Assembly: GCA_021464525.1 (NCBI GenBank)
Contig: JADRCO010000681.1
Coordinates: 1-28,307, forward strand
Direction of reading: 5' to 3'
DNA: 28,307 nt
From: Rhizophagus sp. LPA8_4_AMF
Taxonomy: Eukaryota > Glomeromycota > Glomeromycetes > Glomerales > Glomeraceae
Shown: positions 19,659 to 28,307 of the stretch, piece by piece
Position numbering within the stretch: position 1 is the stretch's first letter
Layout: each line of letters starts with the position of its first letter
The notes under the pieces: generated by a model
The model's input: the letters and a program-made list of their open reading frames with translations, nothing else
Told to the model about the DNA's origin: nothing
Databases searched by the model: none
Made by a program: the position numbers and the translations under genes

Positions 19659-20750
19659 AATTAAAGAAGAGAGAACATCTTAGATTCGCACCCAGAGTAA
19701 CAGTGGCACTTGTCATCATGATTATCAGTGCACGTGCTAATCTGATAATTTTTGTGATTTTTTCGACGCTTGTGTTTTTGCATGTCTTCAACGAAAAAGT
19801 AGAGTATGTTCACATTTTTAAAATTTTAAATGTTAAGTCTAATAAATAAAATTATAAATAGCCATTTTTTTAATATATAAGTTTCGTACCGTAACTTTGT
19901 AGTTGGTTGGCGTTTTTAAAGTGGCTGTTTAGCAGATGCGAAACACTTTCATGATAAGAAAATAGGATCAATTTTTTAATTTATGAAAAAATGTTTTCAG
20001 AACGCAAAAAAGCATCTTAACAATCTTTTAAAGTCCGATGATTTAAAGATTTAAGAAAATGATGTACGGTATGTATGTAAGTTATATACAAAAGTTTTTG
20101 AATAATTATTAATTATATATTTTCTTAATTATAATAATTAATTCTAATTCAGACGGAATTCAGACGAAAGACTCGCAGATTATGATGCCTCCAAAGCTTC
20201 TACTTCACAAGAAACCTCTGCTTAAAACTTTCTCTATGTTGCTCTCAATCATTACGGCTTAATCGAAAAAAAAAACCAAATTTGAAAACGAACCAATGTT
20301 AACAACTAAGGAAAGAACAAAAGCGCTCTAATATAACAAGTTCACTCCTAGTCATTCGAGAAAAATTACAGAAGTAACACCAAAAGCAATAACTGAAAAG
20401 CTCTAAAACAAAGATTGGTGATGATGGTTGATTTTGAGAAGAAGAATCAAAGCCACTTTACCTCCCAACATGAACAAAAAGTTGTATTATATAACCCTCT
20501 ATAATCGCGCTATTGAATCTTCCCGATAAAAAAAAAAAAGAAAAATAGTACAGATGATAATGGCGATGAACAAGGTATCGGAAAAGGACGAACGAATATT
20601 ACTTCTAATTAAGTTCAAGATAACTTGGTGGTGATCAGTACTATTTCTATAGAAGTTGAAGAAAGAAATGTCTTAAAATGCAGAAATGTGCTTACTTGGT
20701 AAACCTTCGTTTTACTTCCTATCGTAAAATATTAAAACAAGCAAGAAGTA
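19659..20750. other. AT-rich DNA, no recognised gene
   Basis: GC content rises after about 20150 and several short protein-like stretches occur, probably the 5' part of the decayed transposon that follows, but none carries a recognisable motif. A polyA-like run of twelve A lies near 20528. Confidence 0.35.
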
Positions 20751-22330
20751 AAGACTAATGAGTGACATCAGCATCTGCTAGTGCTATTGTAAGAAATGTA
20801 ATGGTGATTTGGTTGAGACAAGAGCGAGAAATGCGCATGAAACTGAAGACCTTCTACTGACGATATATCTATGAGATCTATAGAAACTAAAAGATCTCAT
20901 CAACATCATAAGCGTCGCGTTACTTTACAATCTAGTTCTAAAACTTCATATATTGTGATTGGATAGGATTCAAGACCAAGGAAAACGGAAAAACTCGGAA
21001 TTCTACTTTAAATTTCAGATGATTAGAATTTCTTTCATAATCTGATGTCGATATTAAAATCTCAATCCAAAATCTCTAAATCAAAAGCTCCTATTACTGC
21101 AGTCGTTTCACCTGCCTTACCTGAAACTGTTTGCTCAATTATGTACAGAAATATGGTAATCAGAATCTCGATATGAAAGCGAAATATAAGAGTAAAGAAT
21201 GGATACCTGCAATGTTAATGGGATGCAAGAATGTTTAATGAGATGTAAAGTGGTTCTTAATTCCAAAAAAAAAAAAAAATTGAAGTCCCGTTGTCAAAGT
21301 AGCAACAAAAAATATGTCGATTATTTGTTTTTTTCAGCCATTTACTTCAAGTAAAAAGCATGCAAATGAGGTACGGAAAAGAAACACTTATCTTAATGGT
21401 AAAATCAATGGTATGCTTACGATAAGGGTAGTATCGCTGAACGAATTAAATTGATCAAGATAGCAAGTACCAGCTGTTTTCATCTGCAATGATATCGATC
21501 ACTCAATACTCAAAACTCAAATCGTCAAGGCTCAATAATTATGACAATTGCAATCGAGAGAGAATTTACAAATTCTGACCAGCGGATGTGGCGAACTTAT
21601 TCGAGAAGATAATTTTTAACTTGCCAGTCGCATGGAAGATTTTACCATGGTAGTATTGATATGATGAAATAAAGACATTAAATGAAAGATACTAAATGAT
21701 GTATCTATTGTAGAAGTTGCTGAATCAATGTCTTACGGAGATAATGTTGTCTTGGATCACAGAAGGAGTGGAATCTTATGCCAATCACAAATTCCTTTCT
21801 ACATAATTATGTTCATGGTTATAATAAAGAAGGTCAATTTGGACAATATAAATTTAAGACAAAACTTTAACTGCTAAAGTAATTAAGATTCACCGTCAAT
21901 TGAAAGAAATTTAAAGTAACTACTCTTCAAATAGACTTTGATTTACTAAAAATTGATGATGTGCAAAATTAAGGATTTTTTGACGCAAATTCACATCTGT
22001 TATATCAGGTAAAAGTTGTTTGATTTTTTAAGAATTAATACATGGTAACCAAAGAATAATCCGACGCTATCATAGAATTTGATTACGTTATAACCCTCCA
22101 AGAATTATCAGTAGTTTAAAGTTACTTCTACAAAGAAACATAAGCCAGTTCATACCCGCCTCTTCCTTCTTAAACATGTCGAACGTGATAACAACTATTA
22201 AGTCTAATGAGCCTATTATAACTGCCGATATAGATGATTTTATTGAGAATATTCTTGATGAAGATGATGCAATCGTTGATGAAGATGATTTTGCGATTGC
22301 CTCATTATCCAAGATGATTTGTTAGCAATT
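20751..22330 (+). mobile_element. Decayed DNA transposon, probably Tnp2/CACTA-like transposase gene
   Basis: At about 20789-20870 a frame reads CYCKKCNGDLVETRARNAHE, the CxCxxCxGxxVxxRTxxxH zinc motif at the N-terminus of Tnp2-type (CMC/Plavaka-like) fungal transposases. Downstream pieces (YGDNVVLDHRRSG near 21736-21775, and KEWIPAMLMGC near 21200) are protein-like but not diagnostic. Near 22120-22175 the frame reads RNISQFIPASSFLNMSNVIT. That resembles the (H)RIxxxFVPA motif that closes many Tnp2-like proteins, and it runs into an acidic tail (DDFIENILDEDDAIVDEDDF). The catalytic core is not recognisable and terminal inverted repeats were not found. Many stops and shifts are present. The family assignment rests on two motifs about 1.3 kb apart and could be wrong; these might be two unrelated remnants. 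Confidence 0.4.
22176..22325 (+). pseudogene. Acidic C-terminal tail frame of the transposon remnant
   Basis: From the ATG at 22176 a 49-codon frame is open to the TAG at 22323-22325 and encodes a strongly acidic tail with repeated DED units. The same frame extends upstream through QFIPASSFLN, so this ATG is probably internal to a longer former protein rather than a start. The open minus-strand frame over the same bases is its shadow. Confidence 0.35.
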
Positions 22331-24240
22331 TCAAGTAAAAAAAAAAATAGTTTTCGTAACAGGGACGCCAAATGAACGACACAACAATCAACCTCACCAC
22401 AGAATAGGTCAAATGACGAAACTATCCGGCCTAACGGTTCATCTAGTTCAAATATACGAATGAGCTGCTGTTTGGATTCTTTACTCTACTTGATACATAT
22501 TAGGCGAGTAGTTCTTCCCACTATGATAAATGGATTAGATAGGTCTTGAGGATTTATGAAATGAGATGTTTGAGCGCTCTTCTGATTACTCATGCGTTCA
22601 TCGGTATATGTTTTATTGTATTAAATATTCTTATATATATATTCTTATGTATATCTCATCCGTGCTTTGTTTTTTTGGCATATACTACTGTCATACTAGT
22701 GTATCCCCTCGTGGATCATAAAAGTCTTTAAATTTTGAAAGGCTCCGACAAAGATGCTTCCCGTTAAATACTGTACTGGAGACGATGATGCGTTCTATGA
22801 AATAAGTTCTGTTTTAATTGCTGAGAAATTTGAAATAGGGACTGCAACGAGCGTGACTCCATTAAATGTGCTTAAAGAATGAATATCACCTTTATACTCT
22901 TCCCATCTCATCTAAGAGTTATTCCACCTTCTTGGAGTCAAGACAGTAAAATAACCGTCAAATTAATTTAATATCAAGAGCAATTCTCAACTCATAAATT
23001 TGTGGAATGAATTTAAATATTTTTTAAAAAAACGAAAAAGTAATGCCGATATAATATTATGATCTATATTGCCGATATACTGTATCATGATCTTGAGATA
23101 TATTTTTATGCACCTTCTTGGATATAATGAGGCATGTAGTTATGTTTCTTTAATATTTAGATGATGTATGCTGACAACTAAATATTTATCTTTTTTTTAA
23201 CAATGTTAACAAAAATGTTTTGAGGAAACTTCGATACCCTGATTATTGGAGGACCCTTATCTATGAAGAGTGGGGTGAATACATGGAGTTCTTTCTACTC
23301 CAAATATTCTCAATCAGAACAGAAGTCACGTAGTGGGCCAGGGACGAAGTTGGATTTCAACATTTGTTAACAAAGTATCGGTTTTTTTATTTTTGTAAGC
23401 TATCATTTTTATTATATTACTTTTTATTATATTACTAAGCGATTGATTTTTTAAAAATAATCACCTTCATCCCCTTACCTATTATTTGTACCCGCTATAT
23501 TTGTTGTTTAAAGCATTTACTGTCTATTTGTATATTAGAGGATCAGATTCATCCAACAGTGACCATCTGATCAATAGAACATATTTTAGTGTAAATTCAT
23601 ATGAATGAAATCTATTTCAGGTGTACAATAGATTAAAAAATGCACAAATTTGCATTAAAATATTAAATAATAATAAAATTTTCGCTTTTTCATTTATAAA
23701 AATTAATGAATAATTTTCATGTGCGCATGACATACGTAATCCGAAATTTCGGAATTTCAATGAATATTTACACGTCATATTGTATGATAATAAAGAAAAT
23801 ATATTAATCGTACATACTCTTACTTTGCTTATCGTGATGATGCATTTATTATTTATTATGCAATTATGCAGCCTATTAGAATCATTCCGATCTTGGTAGA
23901 CCGTTATTTTTGCCAGTAAGAAGAATGGGATAAAAATATTGGTTATGTATAAAAATAACACGTTAATTATTTAAAAAAATTAGACTTTTTATATAAAAAA
24001 TGTTAAAATTAGGCATGATCTTGGGTGGCATGCAAAATAATACAGTTATTGAAAACATAGCAGTCACCCGACCGATATTTTTACTCATCCAATAACTATA
24101 ATATATAGTTACTGTATCACTTCAATTATCAAAATAAAGAAAAATTCACACGGTAATTTTAATACAAAAATATAGGTATAAATTTTAATATCGGATAATA
24201 CCCAAATGGAAACAGATTCGCCAAATTTAACATAATGTAA
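22331..24240. other. AT-rich DNA with small open frames and two short tandem duplications
   Basis: A 42-codon frame with ATG at 22754 and stop at 22880-22882 (MLPVKYCTGDDDAFYEI and so on) is protein-like but unrecognised. It may be more of the transposon. A hydrophobic frame at 22546-22731 and a 114-codon minus frame at 23617-23961 have no family features. TGCCGATAT at 23044 and 23070 marks a 26-bp tandem duplication. TTTTTATTATATTAC is perfectly duplicated at 23406-23435. TAACTATA/TATAGTTA near 24094-24112 forms a hairpin. Confidence 0.4.
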
Positions 24241-24510
24241 AGGATGTAAATTAAATATTAAAAAAGATAAAAATAAAGAATGCTGAATTTATATAAAATA
24301 ATGGAAATTATAGTAGGAAATTAGAATATGGAAAAGAAATAGTTAATGGCAACAAATATTTTATATCGTATGAATCTATGAAAACTATACATAATAAAAA
24401 TTTGATGTTCAATGATTAATGAAGTTAAAAAAATTTTAAACGATGAGGAAGAACATATAAATAGTAAAATCGATACATTAGATGAATTTATAGTTGGTGA
24501 TAGTAAATAG
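24241..24510 (+). mobile_element. Decayed LINE ORF2 fragment, zinc-motif region
   Basis: CKGCKLNIKKDKNKEC (about 24238-24285) gives a CxxC...C pattern. After a shift, KLEYGKEIVNGNKYFISYES follows near 24317-24375, then DEEEHINSKIDTLDEFIVGD near 24445-24507. Together this resembles the segment just upstream of RNase H in Glomeromycotina LINE ORF2 proteins. DNA similarity to 6257-6325 shows a shared repeat family. It is heavily decayed, and no RNase H motif follows before the rRNA scrap at 24.7 kb. Confidence 0.45.
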
Positions 24511-24701
24511 TATTAATTATTTGAAGACCAATTGGAAAATTTTTTTAATTATAAATCAACCAAAGATATTAATGAATTACAACATAAACCAACAAGGATC
24601 TTTGGTTCCTAATCATCGATGTAGGTGTATCATAAACTACTTCATTTCCGTAATATCACTCTTCGTTTATACGTTTATACAACGGTAAAGCTAAATAGGG
24701 A

Positions 24702-24736
24702 TTGTTTGAGAGGACCGTTGATTCGGATATTTGGTT
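24702..24736 (+). rRNA. Decayed LSU (25/28S) rRNA fragment, domain VI
   Basis: GAGAGGACCGTTGATTCGGA, continuing TATTTGGTT (24708-24736), matches the LSU rRNA sequence ACGAGAGGAACCGTTGATTC, continuing GGATAATTGG, from the strongly conserved region just 3' of the sarcin-ricin loop. There is one deletion and about one substitution. Outside these bases the match fades. It is a second separate LSU scrap, here in plus orientation. Confidence 0.7.
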
Positions 24737-25066
24737 CATACAGTAAAATAAATCACGTGCAGATGATAATTATCATCTATTTTTTTTAAAAAACCAAGAT
24801 TGTAAGTCAAATTATAAAGTAAACTATACAAGATCGATGATACAGAAAATACAAACTAAAATAAAAAGAACTACTGGCTCACCTATTTACCATAGGAAAC
24901 TACTCAAACAGGCGAACCCAACCTTGCTATAAGATATACCATAGGATTATTCAAGATTTTACAAGAAATTATATTTTCATTCTCAATCGATATCATATGA
25001 TTTGGATTGCAATGGAAACCCTTTGGGGCTACTCGTCTGATCTCTGATTGTTGCTCTGGTTACAAA

Positions 25067-25079
25067 AGCTTGCTTACGG
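25067..25079 (+). repeat. Left copy of candidate target-site duplication
   Basis: AGCTTGCTTACGG here matches AGCTTGCTCACGG at 26263-26275 in 12 of 13 positions, and about 17 of 21 if extended to 25064-25084 against 26260-26280. The right copy begins directly after the poly(A) tail, as expected for LINE-mediated insertion. The preceding 70 bases (24998-25066) are unusually GC-rich and may be the upstream part of the same rDNA segment. Confidence 0.5.
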
Positions 25080-26261
25080 TTATCTTCTCAGCATTAAAAC
25101 AGTTGGGTAATATACATAAAATACGAATTAAAAAACAACACAAATACCAAACGGTACATGTTGAAATGACTTTGAAACCATGTTATGAGGAAAGCTTTAT
25201 CAAGATACAGTTAAGGAAATCAAGGAACGCTGTAAATGGAAGGCTTACAAAATAATCCATATGAGTTATTTAGATGTAACTATACGTTCAATAATCCGCT
25301 TCGACAAAAAGACGGTCTTCTTGGTGTATTTTAAAGATAAAGAACAATTGGATGTAGCGATCAATTTGGAGTTGTAAAAAACTGTGGACCGAACTTGGAT
25401 TATTCATGGTAAGAGAAGGGAAGTCGCATCTACTGTACGTCTTTTACGAAGGATAGTTCCTTGGAAAAACTGATCGACAATTCGAAGACTATGGATAATG
25501 ATGAGGGGAGATTGTTGCAGCATAGTAATACCGGGTTGACGATTGTGCCACAATAGGAGGAAGTATTTGATACGATAAATAAATTCAGGAAGAATTTATT
25601 GGACGAAAATCCGCCAAAAATTGAATCAACTTCTATAAAAGATTATACTCCACCAGACAAAGTAGTTGAAGAAATTAACAATTTACGTAACGAACAACAA
25701 CAACTAACCATGGTTGAACTAAGGATAAGGACGCCGGATGAAGTTATGGTAGATTTGGTAAGGAAATACGACCAGATATATTCGCCGATTCCGCAAACCA
25801 AAGTGACTCCTATAGATATAAAAGAATACAATCAGGTAAACGCGTCATGCTCTACAAGGTTATCGGATCTACAACAAAAGACGTAGATTAATCTGGAAAT
25901 TGAAGAAGATTGTGTAAAGGATGGAATAAACGTGTTCTTAGGGTGCAAGGGGATCGTGAAAAGGTGGAGGAAGAGGAAGTGGAGAAGGAAAAGAAGGTGT
26001 TGAGAAAGGGGTAGAAGAGTAAGAACAAAGGACGTTGGTAGTTGGTAAGTAGTAGGTAGTGTAGATAGACGAGACGTACATTGATAGTACTTATCCTTTA
26101 ATGTGCCAATTAGTGGCGCATCTAATGCGGTTAGCGCATTGATATTGTATATTTTAAACTACTATGTATGTCTTTATATGGACTGTTGATTTGTATGTTG
26201 TACGTACATTTTGACCTGATAAAGGTTATGCGTGTTAATAACAAAAAAAAAAAAAAAAAAA
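25080..26261 (+). mobile_element. Retroposed ORF1-like sequence with poly(A) tail
   Basis: Coding remnants run in one direction with a few breaks. KKQHKYQTVHVEMTLKPCYE (about 25125-25190) comes first. A 61-codon frame at 25195-25377 holds DTVKEIKERCKWKAYKIIH and KKTVFLVYFKDKEQLDVAIN. A third frame reads YCTSFTKDSSLEKLIDNSKT, then MDNDEGRLLQHSNTGLTIVP and, after one TAG at 25554, EEVFDTINKFRKNLLDENPP. That frame is open to the stop at 25884-25886. The TVFLVYF strand followed by an EQLDVA helix recalls the RRM-like half of the antisense gene at 4.7 kb (TIGVLYF...ETLQKM). A ~350-base 3' part with GCGCATCTAATGCGGTTAGC follows, then 19 A residues. I infer a LINE ORF1 retrocopy or a processed pseudogene of a related host gene. 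It is 5'-truncated and broken. The candidate target duplication brackets it. Confidence 0.5.
26243..26261 (+). repeat. Poly(A) tail, 19 A
   Basis: Nineteen consecutive A residues end the retroposed sequence and are followed within two bases by LSU rRNA-derived sequence. In this AT-rich genome A runs are common, but this is among the longest in the window and sits exactly at the boundary of the direct repeat. Confidence 0.65.
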
Positions 26262-26262
26262 T

Positions 26263-26592
26263 AGCTTGCTCACGGCTTTCAAAGTCAATGGTTAATGGAT
26301 TAGAACGGGTTAAATTCGTTAAAGATGTTGATGTAAAGGCTTTAAACGACCTGTAACATAGACCAAGGAGTATAACGTAGATGCGAGTGTTCGGGTGATT
26401 AAACCTTTGCGCGTAATGAAAGGGATCACTTTTGTGCACCATCGACCGATCAGGATATTTGTTGATATATTCGAGTAAGAGCATATCTGCTAGGACCTGA
26501 AAAATGGTGAACTATGCCTGAATAGGGTGAAGTGGAGGAAACTCTATAGCGGATCTGACGTGCAGTTTCAAATTTGGGTATGGGGTGAAAGA
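26263..26592 (+). rRNA. Decayed LSU (25/28S) rRNA fragment, D2 end to D3
   Basis: Blocks matching LSU rRNA occur in order: TTTAAACGACC (26341-26351), GACCAAGGAGTATAACG (26361-26377), ATGCGAGT, GCGTAATGAAAG (26411-26422), GCACCATCGACCGATC (26436-26451) and GAGTAAGAGCATAT (26473-26486). They continue with ATGGTGAACTATGCCTGAAT plus AGGGTGAAG (26504-26532), GAGGAAACTCT (26535-26545), TCTGACGTGCA (26554-26564) and CAAATTTGGGTATGGGGTGA. The expected wording is, for example, GACCCGTCTTGAAACACGGA then CCAAGGAGTCTAACG. The sequence before 26341 (GGTTAATGGATTAGAACGGG) fits the end of the variable D2 expansion. Numerous substitutions and small indels, several in universally conserved positions, make it a pseudogene fragment rather than a working rRNA gene. 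The match ends near GAAAGATTTAC. Open frames across it on either strand are shadows. Confidence 0.9.
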
Positions 26593-26639
26593 TTTACTTT
26601 GATACGCGTAAAGAACAAAGATATCTTGTAGATAAGATG

Positions 26640-27694
26640 AAAAATACTAGTTATATAATTTTATTTCGAGTTATAAGTAATATTGGGGATCAATTAAATG
26701 ATCAATATTTAACGTGAGATATTGATAAAGTCAAAGTGATCGTATGATCTTATTAATATTTAATGAAGGAAGTAGATTATGACAGAAATAGTGAAAGAAA
26801 AAGATTAAATTATAAATATTTTCTTGAACTAACTTTTATTGGGGAGGGAATAGATTTTAATAATAAATTAGATATAACAGGATGATTTAGAAGAGGGTTG
26901 TTTAGACAACTATAAAAATATGATAGATGACGCCAATTGTATACGTCTGGGTTTTGACAAATTTAGAAATGTATTAAGATGGAATAATAATGTTATATAT
27001 TTATATATTGCAATTATAGAAATTGGACGAAAAGATCAAATCATATTAAATGTAAAGGTGAAATATTAATTAGTCAGAAATTAGACGATATATTTTCTAA
27101 TATTTTACAAGAAATTAATTGGTCAACGACGTTTAAGTTTCTAAGAAAAGGTAAAGTAATAATAGAAATTATACTAATGAACAAGAATACAATTCGATCA
27201 TATAAAATTAATTTGTTATCGGCGTATGATACTGTATATTGGTAGAAAGAAATAATAATGCAATATTGAATAATTGAGGAATATTTGTGTAAGGTGTGAA
27301 GATATCTATAGGGATTTCAAATGTGTAGAAGACTGGTCACATATCTGGACCTGTGATGCTAATAAAGTTACCGAAGAAAAAGTGGTATTAGATACGTTAT
27401 ATGATCTGGAATTAAAATATGGGGACACAATTAATCACGATAGAAGTTGATTTAATGAATTTTTGAGAGAGAATTCTAAAGTATTAATAGAACATAATAG
27501 TTGAAAAGTTTAGAGAATTAACATGGGGTCTTTTATTAATAAAATTTATTAAATTACCAGATCGAAGGAGGAAAGAAATATATTGGAAGAAGTATGGGAA
27601 CATTGTTATTTAAAAATATACGACAAAAAATTTGGCTGAATCGTTGCGAAGAGACTATGGAGTTAGAGAAAAAAGCAGGAATCACAGAATCGTA
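26640..27694 (+). mobile_element. LINE ORF2 3' portion (RNase H tail, zinc motif, C-terminus)
   Basis: Pieces in order are: HIKCKGEILISQKLDDIFSN and ILQEINWSTTFKFLRKG (about 27040-27150); NICVRCEDIYRDFKC and VEDWSHIWTCDANKVTEEKV (about 27282-27385), a CxxC...HxxWxC zinc motif; and KIWLNRCEETMELEKKAGIT closing with ES and a TAA (about 27625-27693). This is the C-terminal architecture of the abundant Rhizophagus-type LINE ORF2, where WxxTFxFL is followed by the DWxHIWxC motif and a terminal IWxxRCxxTxxxEK. It differs from the ETxxH-type tail at 5.65 kb, so two LINE lineages are present. The upstream part (26640-27030) is open in pieces without clear motifs, and reverse transcriptase is missing. 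Several stops and shifts are present. It starts about 50 bases after the rRNA fragment. Confidence 0.7.
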
Positions 27695-28036
27695 AACGAG
27701 ATAACTAACATGAATCGGATGGTGAAGGAGTGTTTATTGTAGGTAGATTGCTTGTTGTAGTACTGTACTACACATAGTTAGTACAGATCTCATCCTTTAA
27801 AATATATTTATTTTTAATCAATCAAAAATACATAAATTATTTATAAGTTACGTTTACATTAAATTATCACTATATGTATATCCCATATGTTACTGTATGG
27901 TATAAATACATAGAGAATAATACTAACCATAGTAAGTTAACAAATGTGCACACCCCATAAATTTAAAAATAAATCACAGCTATCTAATCTGCAAATAAAT
28001 TATATGGAACGAATCATGTAAAAAATGGTAGCCGGT
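27695..28036. other. Probable LINE 3' UTR and AT-rich DNA
   Basis: The first ~110 bases after the ORF2 stop include GTAGTACTGTACTAC (a palindrome, 27757-27771) and end in an AATCAATCAAAAATA stretch near 27817-27831, plausibly the element's 3' end. The rest is featureless AT-rich sequence. Confidence 0.4.
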
Positions 28037-28070
28037 GTAGGGTCTGGACCTACATAGTGCGCAGCACTAT
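28037..28070 (+). other. Two adjacent hairpins in a GC-rich island
   Basis: GTAGG (28037-28041) pairs with CCTAC (28049-28053) around a seven-base loop. Immediately after, ATAGTGC (28054-28060) pairs perfectly with GCACTAT (28064-28070) around GCA. The island GCCGGTGTAGGGTCTGGACC stands out in AT-rich surroundings. It could be an RNA-structure relic, part of a decayed tRNA or ncRNA, or a fold-back repeat. No T-rich terminator follows. Confidence 0.5.
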
Positions 28071-28307
28071 TTAGAAGGATCTGCATTATAATTAAATTAG
28101 GTGTTTATTTTTAGAAATGTATTTATCAAATGATCACCTCCATAATGAGGCTAAACTATTCTTGAACATTTTATTTGGTTCATTATCTTTATTGGTGCTC
28201 TATCGAATTAGGAAATATTTTCTAACATTTTTATTTTAGGATATATAAGAATTTTAGGAGGAGAATTATTTTGATTTTCTATTTAAGGAGTCATTTTTAC
28301 CTTTAGT
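28071..28307. other. AT-rich DNA to window end
   Basis: No gene was recognised. Short open pieces in the last 200 bases are hydrophobic and compositionally random. Confidence 0.4.

Noticed and set aside
22546-22731. Hydrophobic 61-codon frame, possible membrane protein
   Set aside because: Its start is not an ATG, hydrophobicity follows from T-rich codons, and no homology or promoter is apparent.
23617-23961. 114-codon open frame on the minus strand
   Set aside because: Composition is that of AT-rich noise (I, N, F, L rich), there is no domain, promoter or GC rise. One frame of this length is not surprising across six frames of 28 kb.
26131-26484. 117-codon minus-strand frame and 62-codon plus frame near 26.2-26.5 kb
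   Set aside because: Both overlap the poly(A) tail and the LSU rRNA-derived sequence, which fully explains the region. They are shadows.

Overview
The window is about 28 kb of very AT-rich, gene-poor eukaryotic DNA with long A/T homopolymers, microsatellite-like tracts and many decayed repeats. The best guess is an arbuscular mycorrhizal fungus (Glomeromycotina, close to Rhizophagus irregularis). That rests on a compact intronless MATA-type HMG-box gene, degenerate LINEs of the kind common in that genome, an HSP70 pseudogene, and separate decayed pieces of large-subunit rRNA. The species call is an inference and no search was run.

Layout. 1-2.8 kb: mostly featureless AT-rich DNA. 2.8-6.5 kb: LINE wreckage, namely an ORF2 piece (+), an antisense ORF1-like gene whose 3' part is amplified as five tandem units, a 5'-truncated LINE tail with RNase H, zinc motif and 3' UTR, and a zinc-motif piece of another LINE. 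7.37-8.1 kb: a cluster of nested palindromes, a G-rich telomere-like stretch and four hairpin repeats. 10.28-10.61 kb: the one convincing intact gene, the HMG-box protein, with a TATA box. 12.2-13.1 kb: an antisense HSP70 pseudogene. 16.3-16.55 kb: a small open frame of unknown function. 17.4-19.7 kb: two broken antisense coding stretches and an antisense LSU rRNA scrap. 20.7-22.3 kb: a decayed, probably Tnp2/CACTA-like transposon. 24.2-27.8 kb: a LINE zinc-motif piece, a second LSU scrap, a retroposed ORF1-like sequence with poly(A) tail lying against a ~330-base LSU rRNA fragment, and the C-terminal end of another LINE ORF2.

Functionally this is a repeat graveyard rather than an operon-like or pathway locus. 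The most informative signals are three decayed LSU rRNA pieces from different parts of the molecule and in both orientations. One of them seems to hold a poly(A)-tailed retrocopy bounded by imperfect direct repeats. The second signal is the ORF1-like tandem array, whose internal units share a one-base insertion that must predate amplification. No complete new system is evident.
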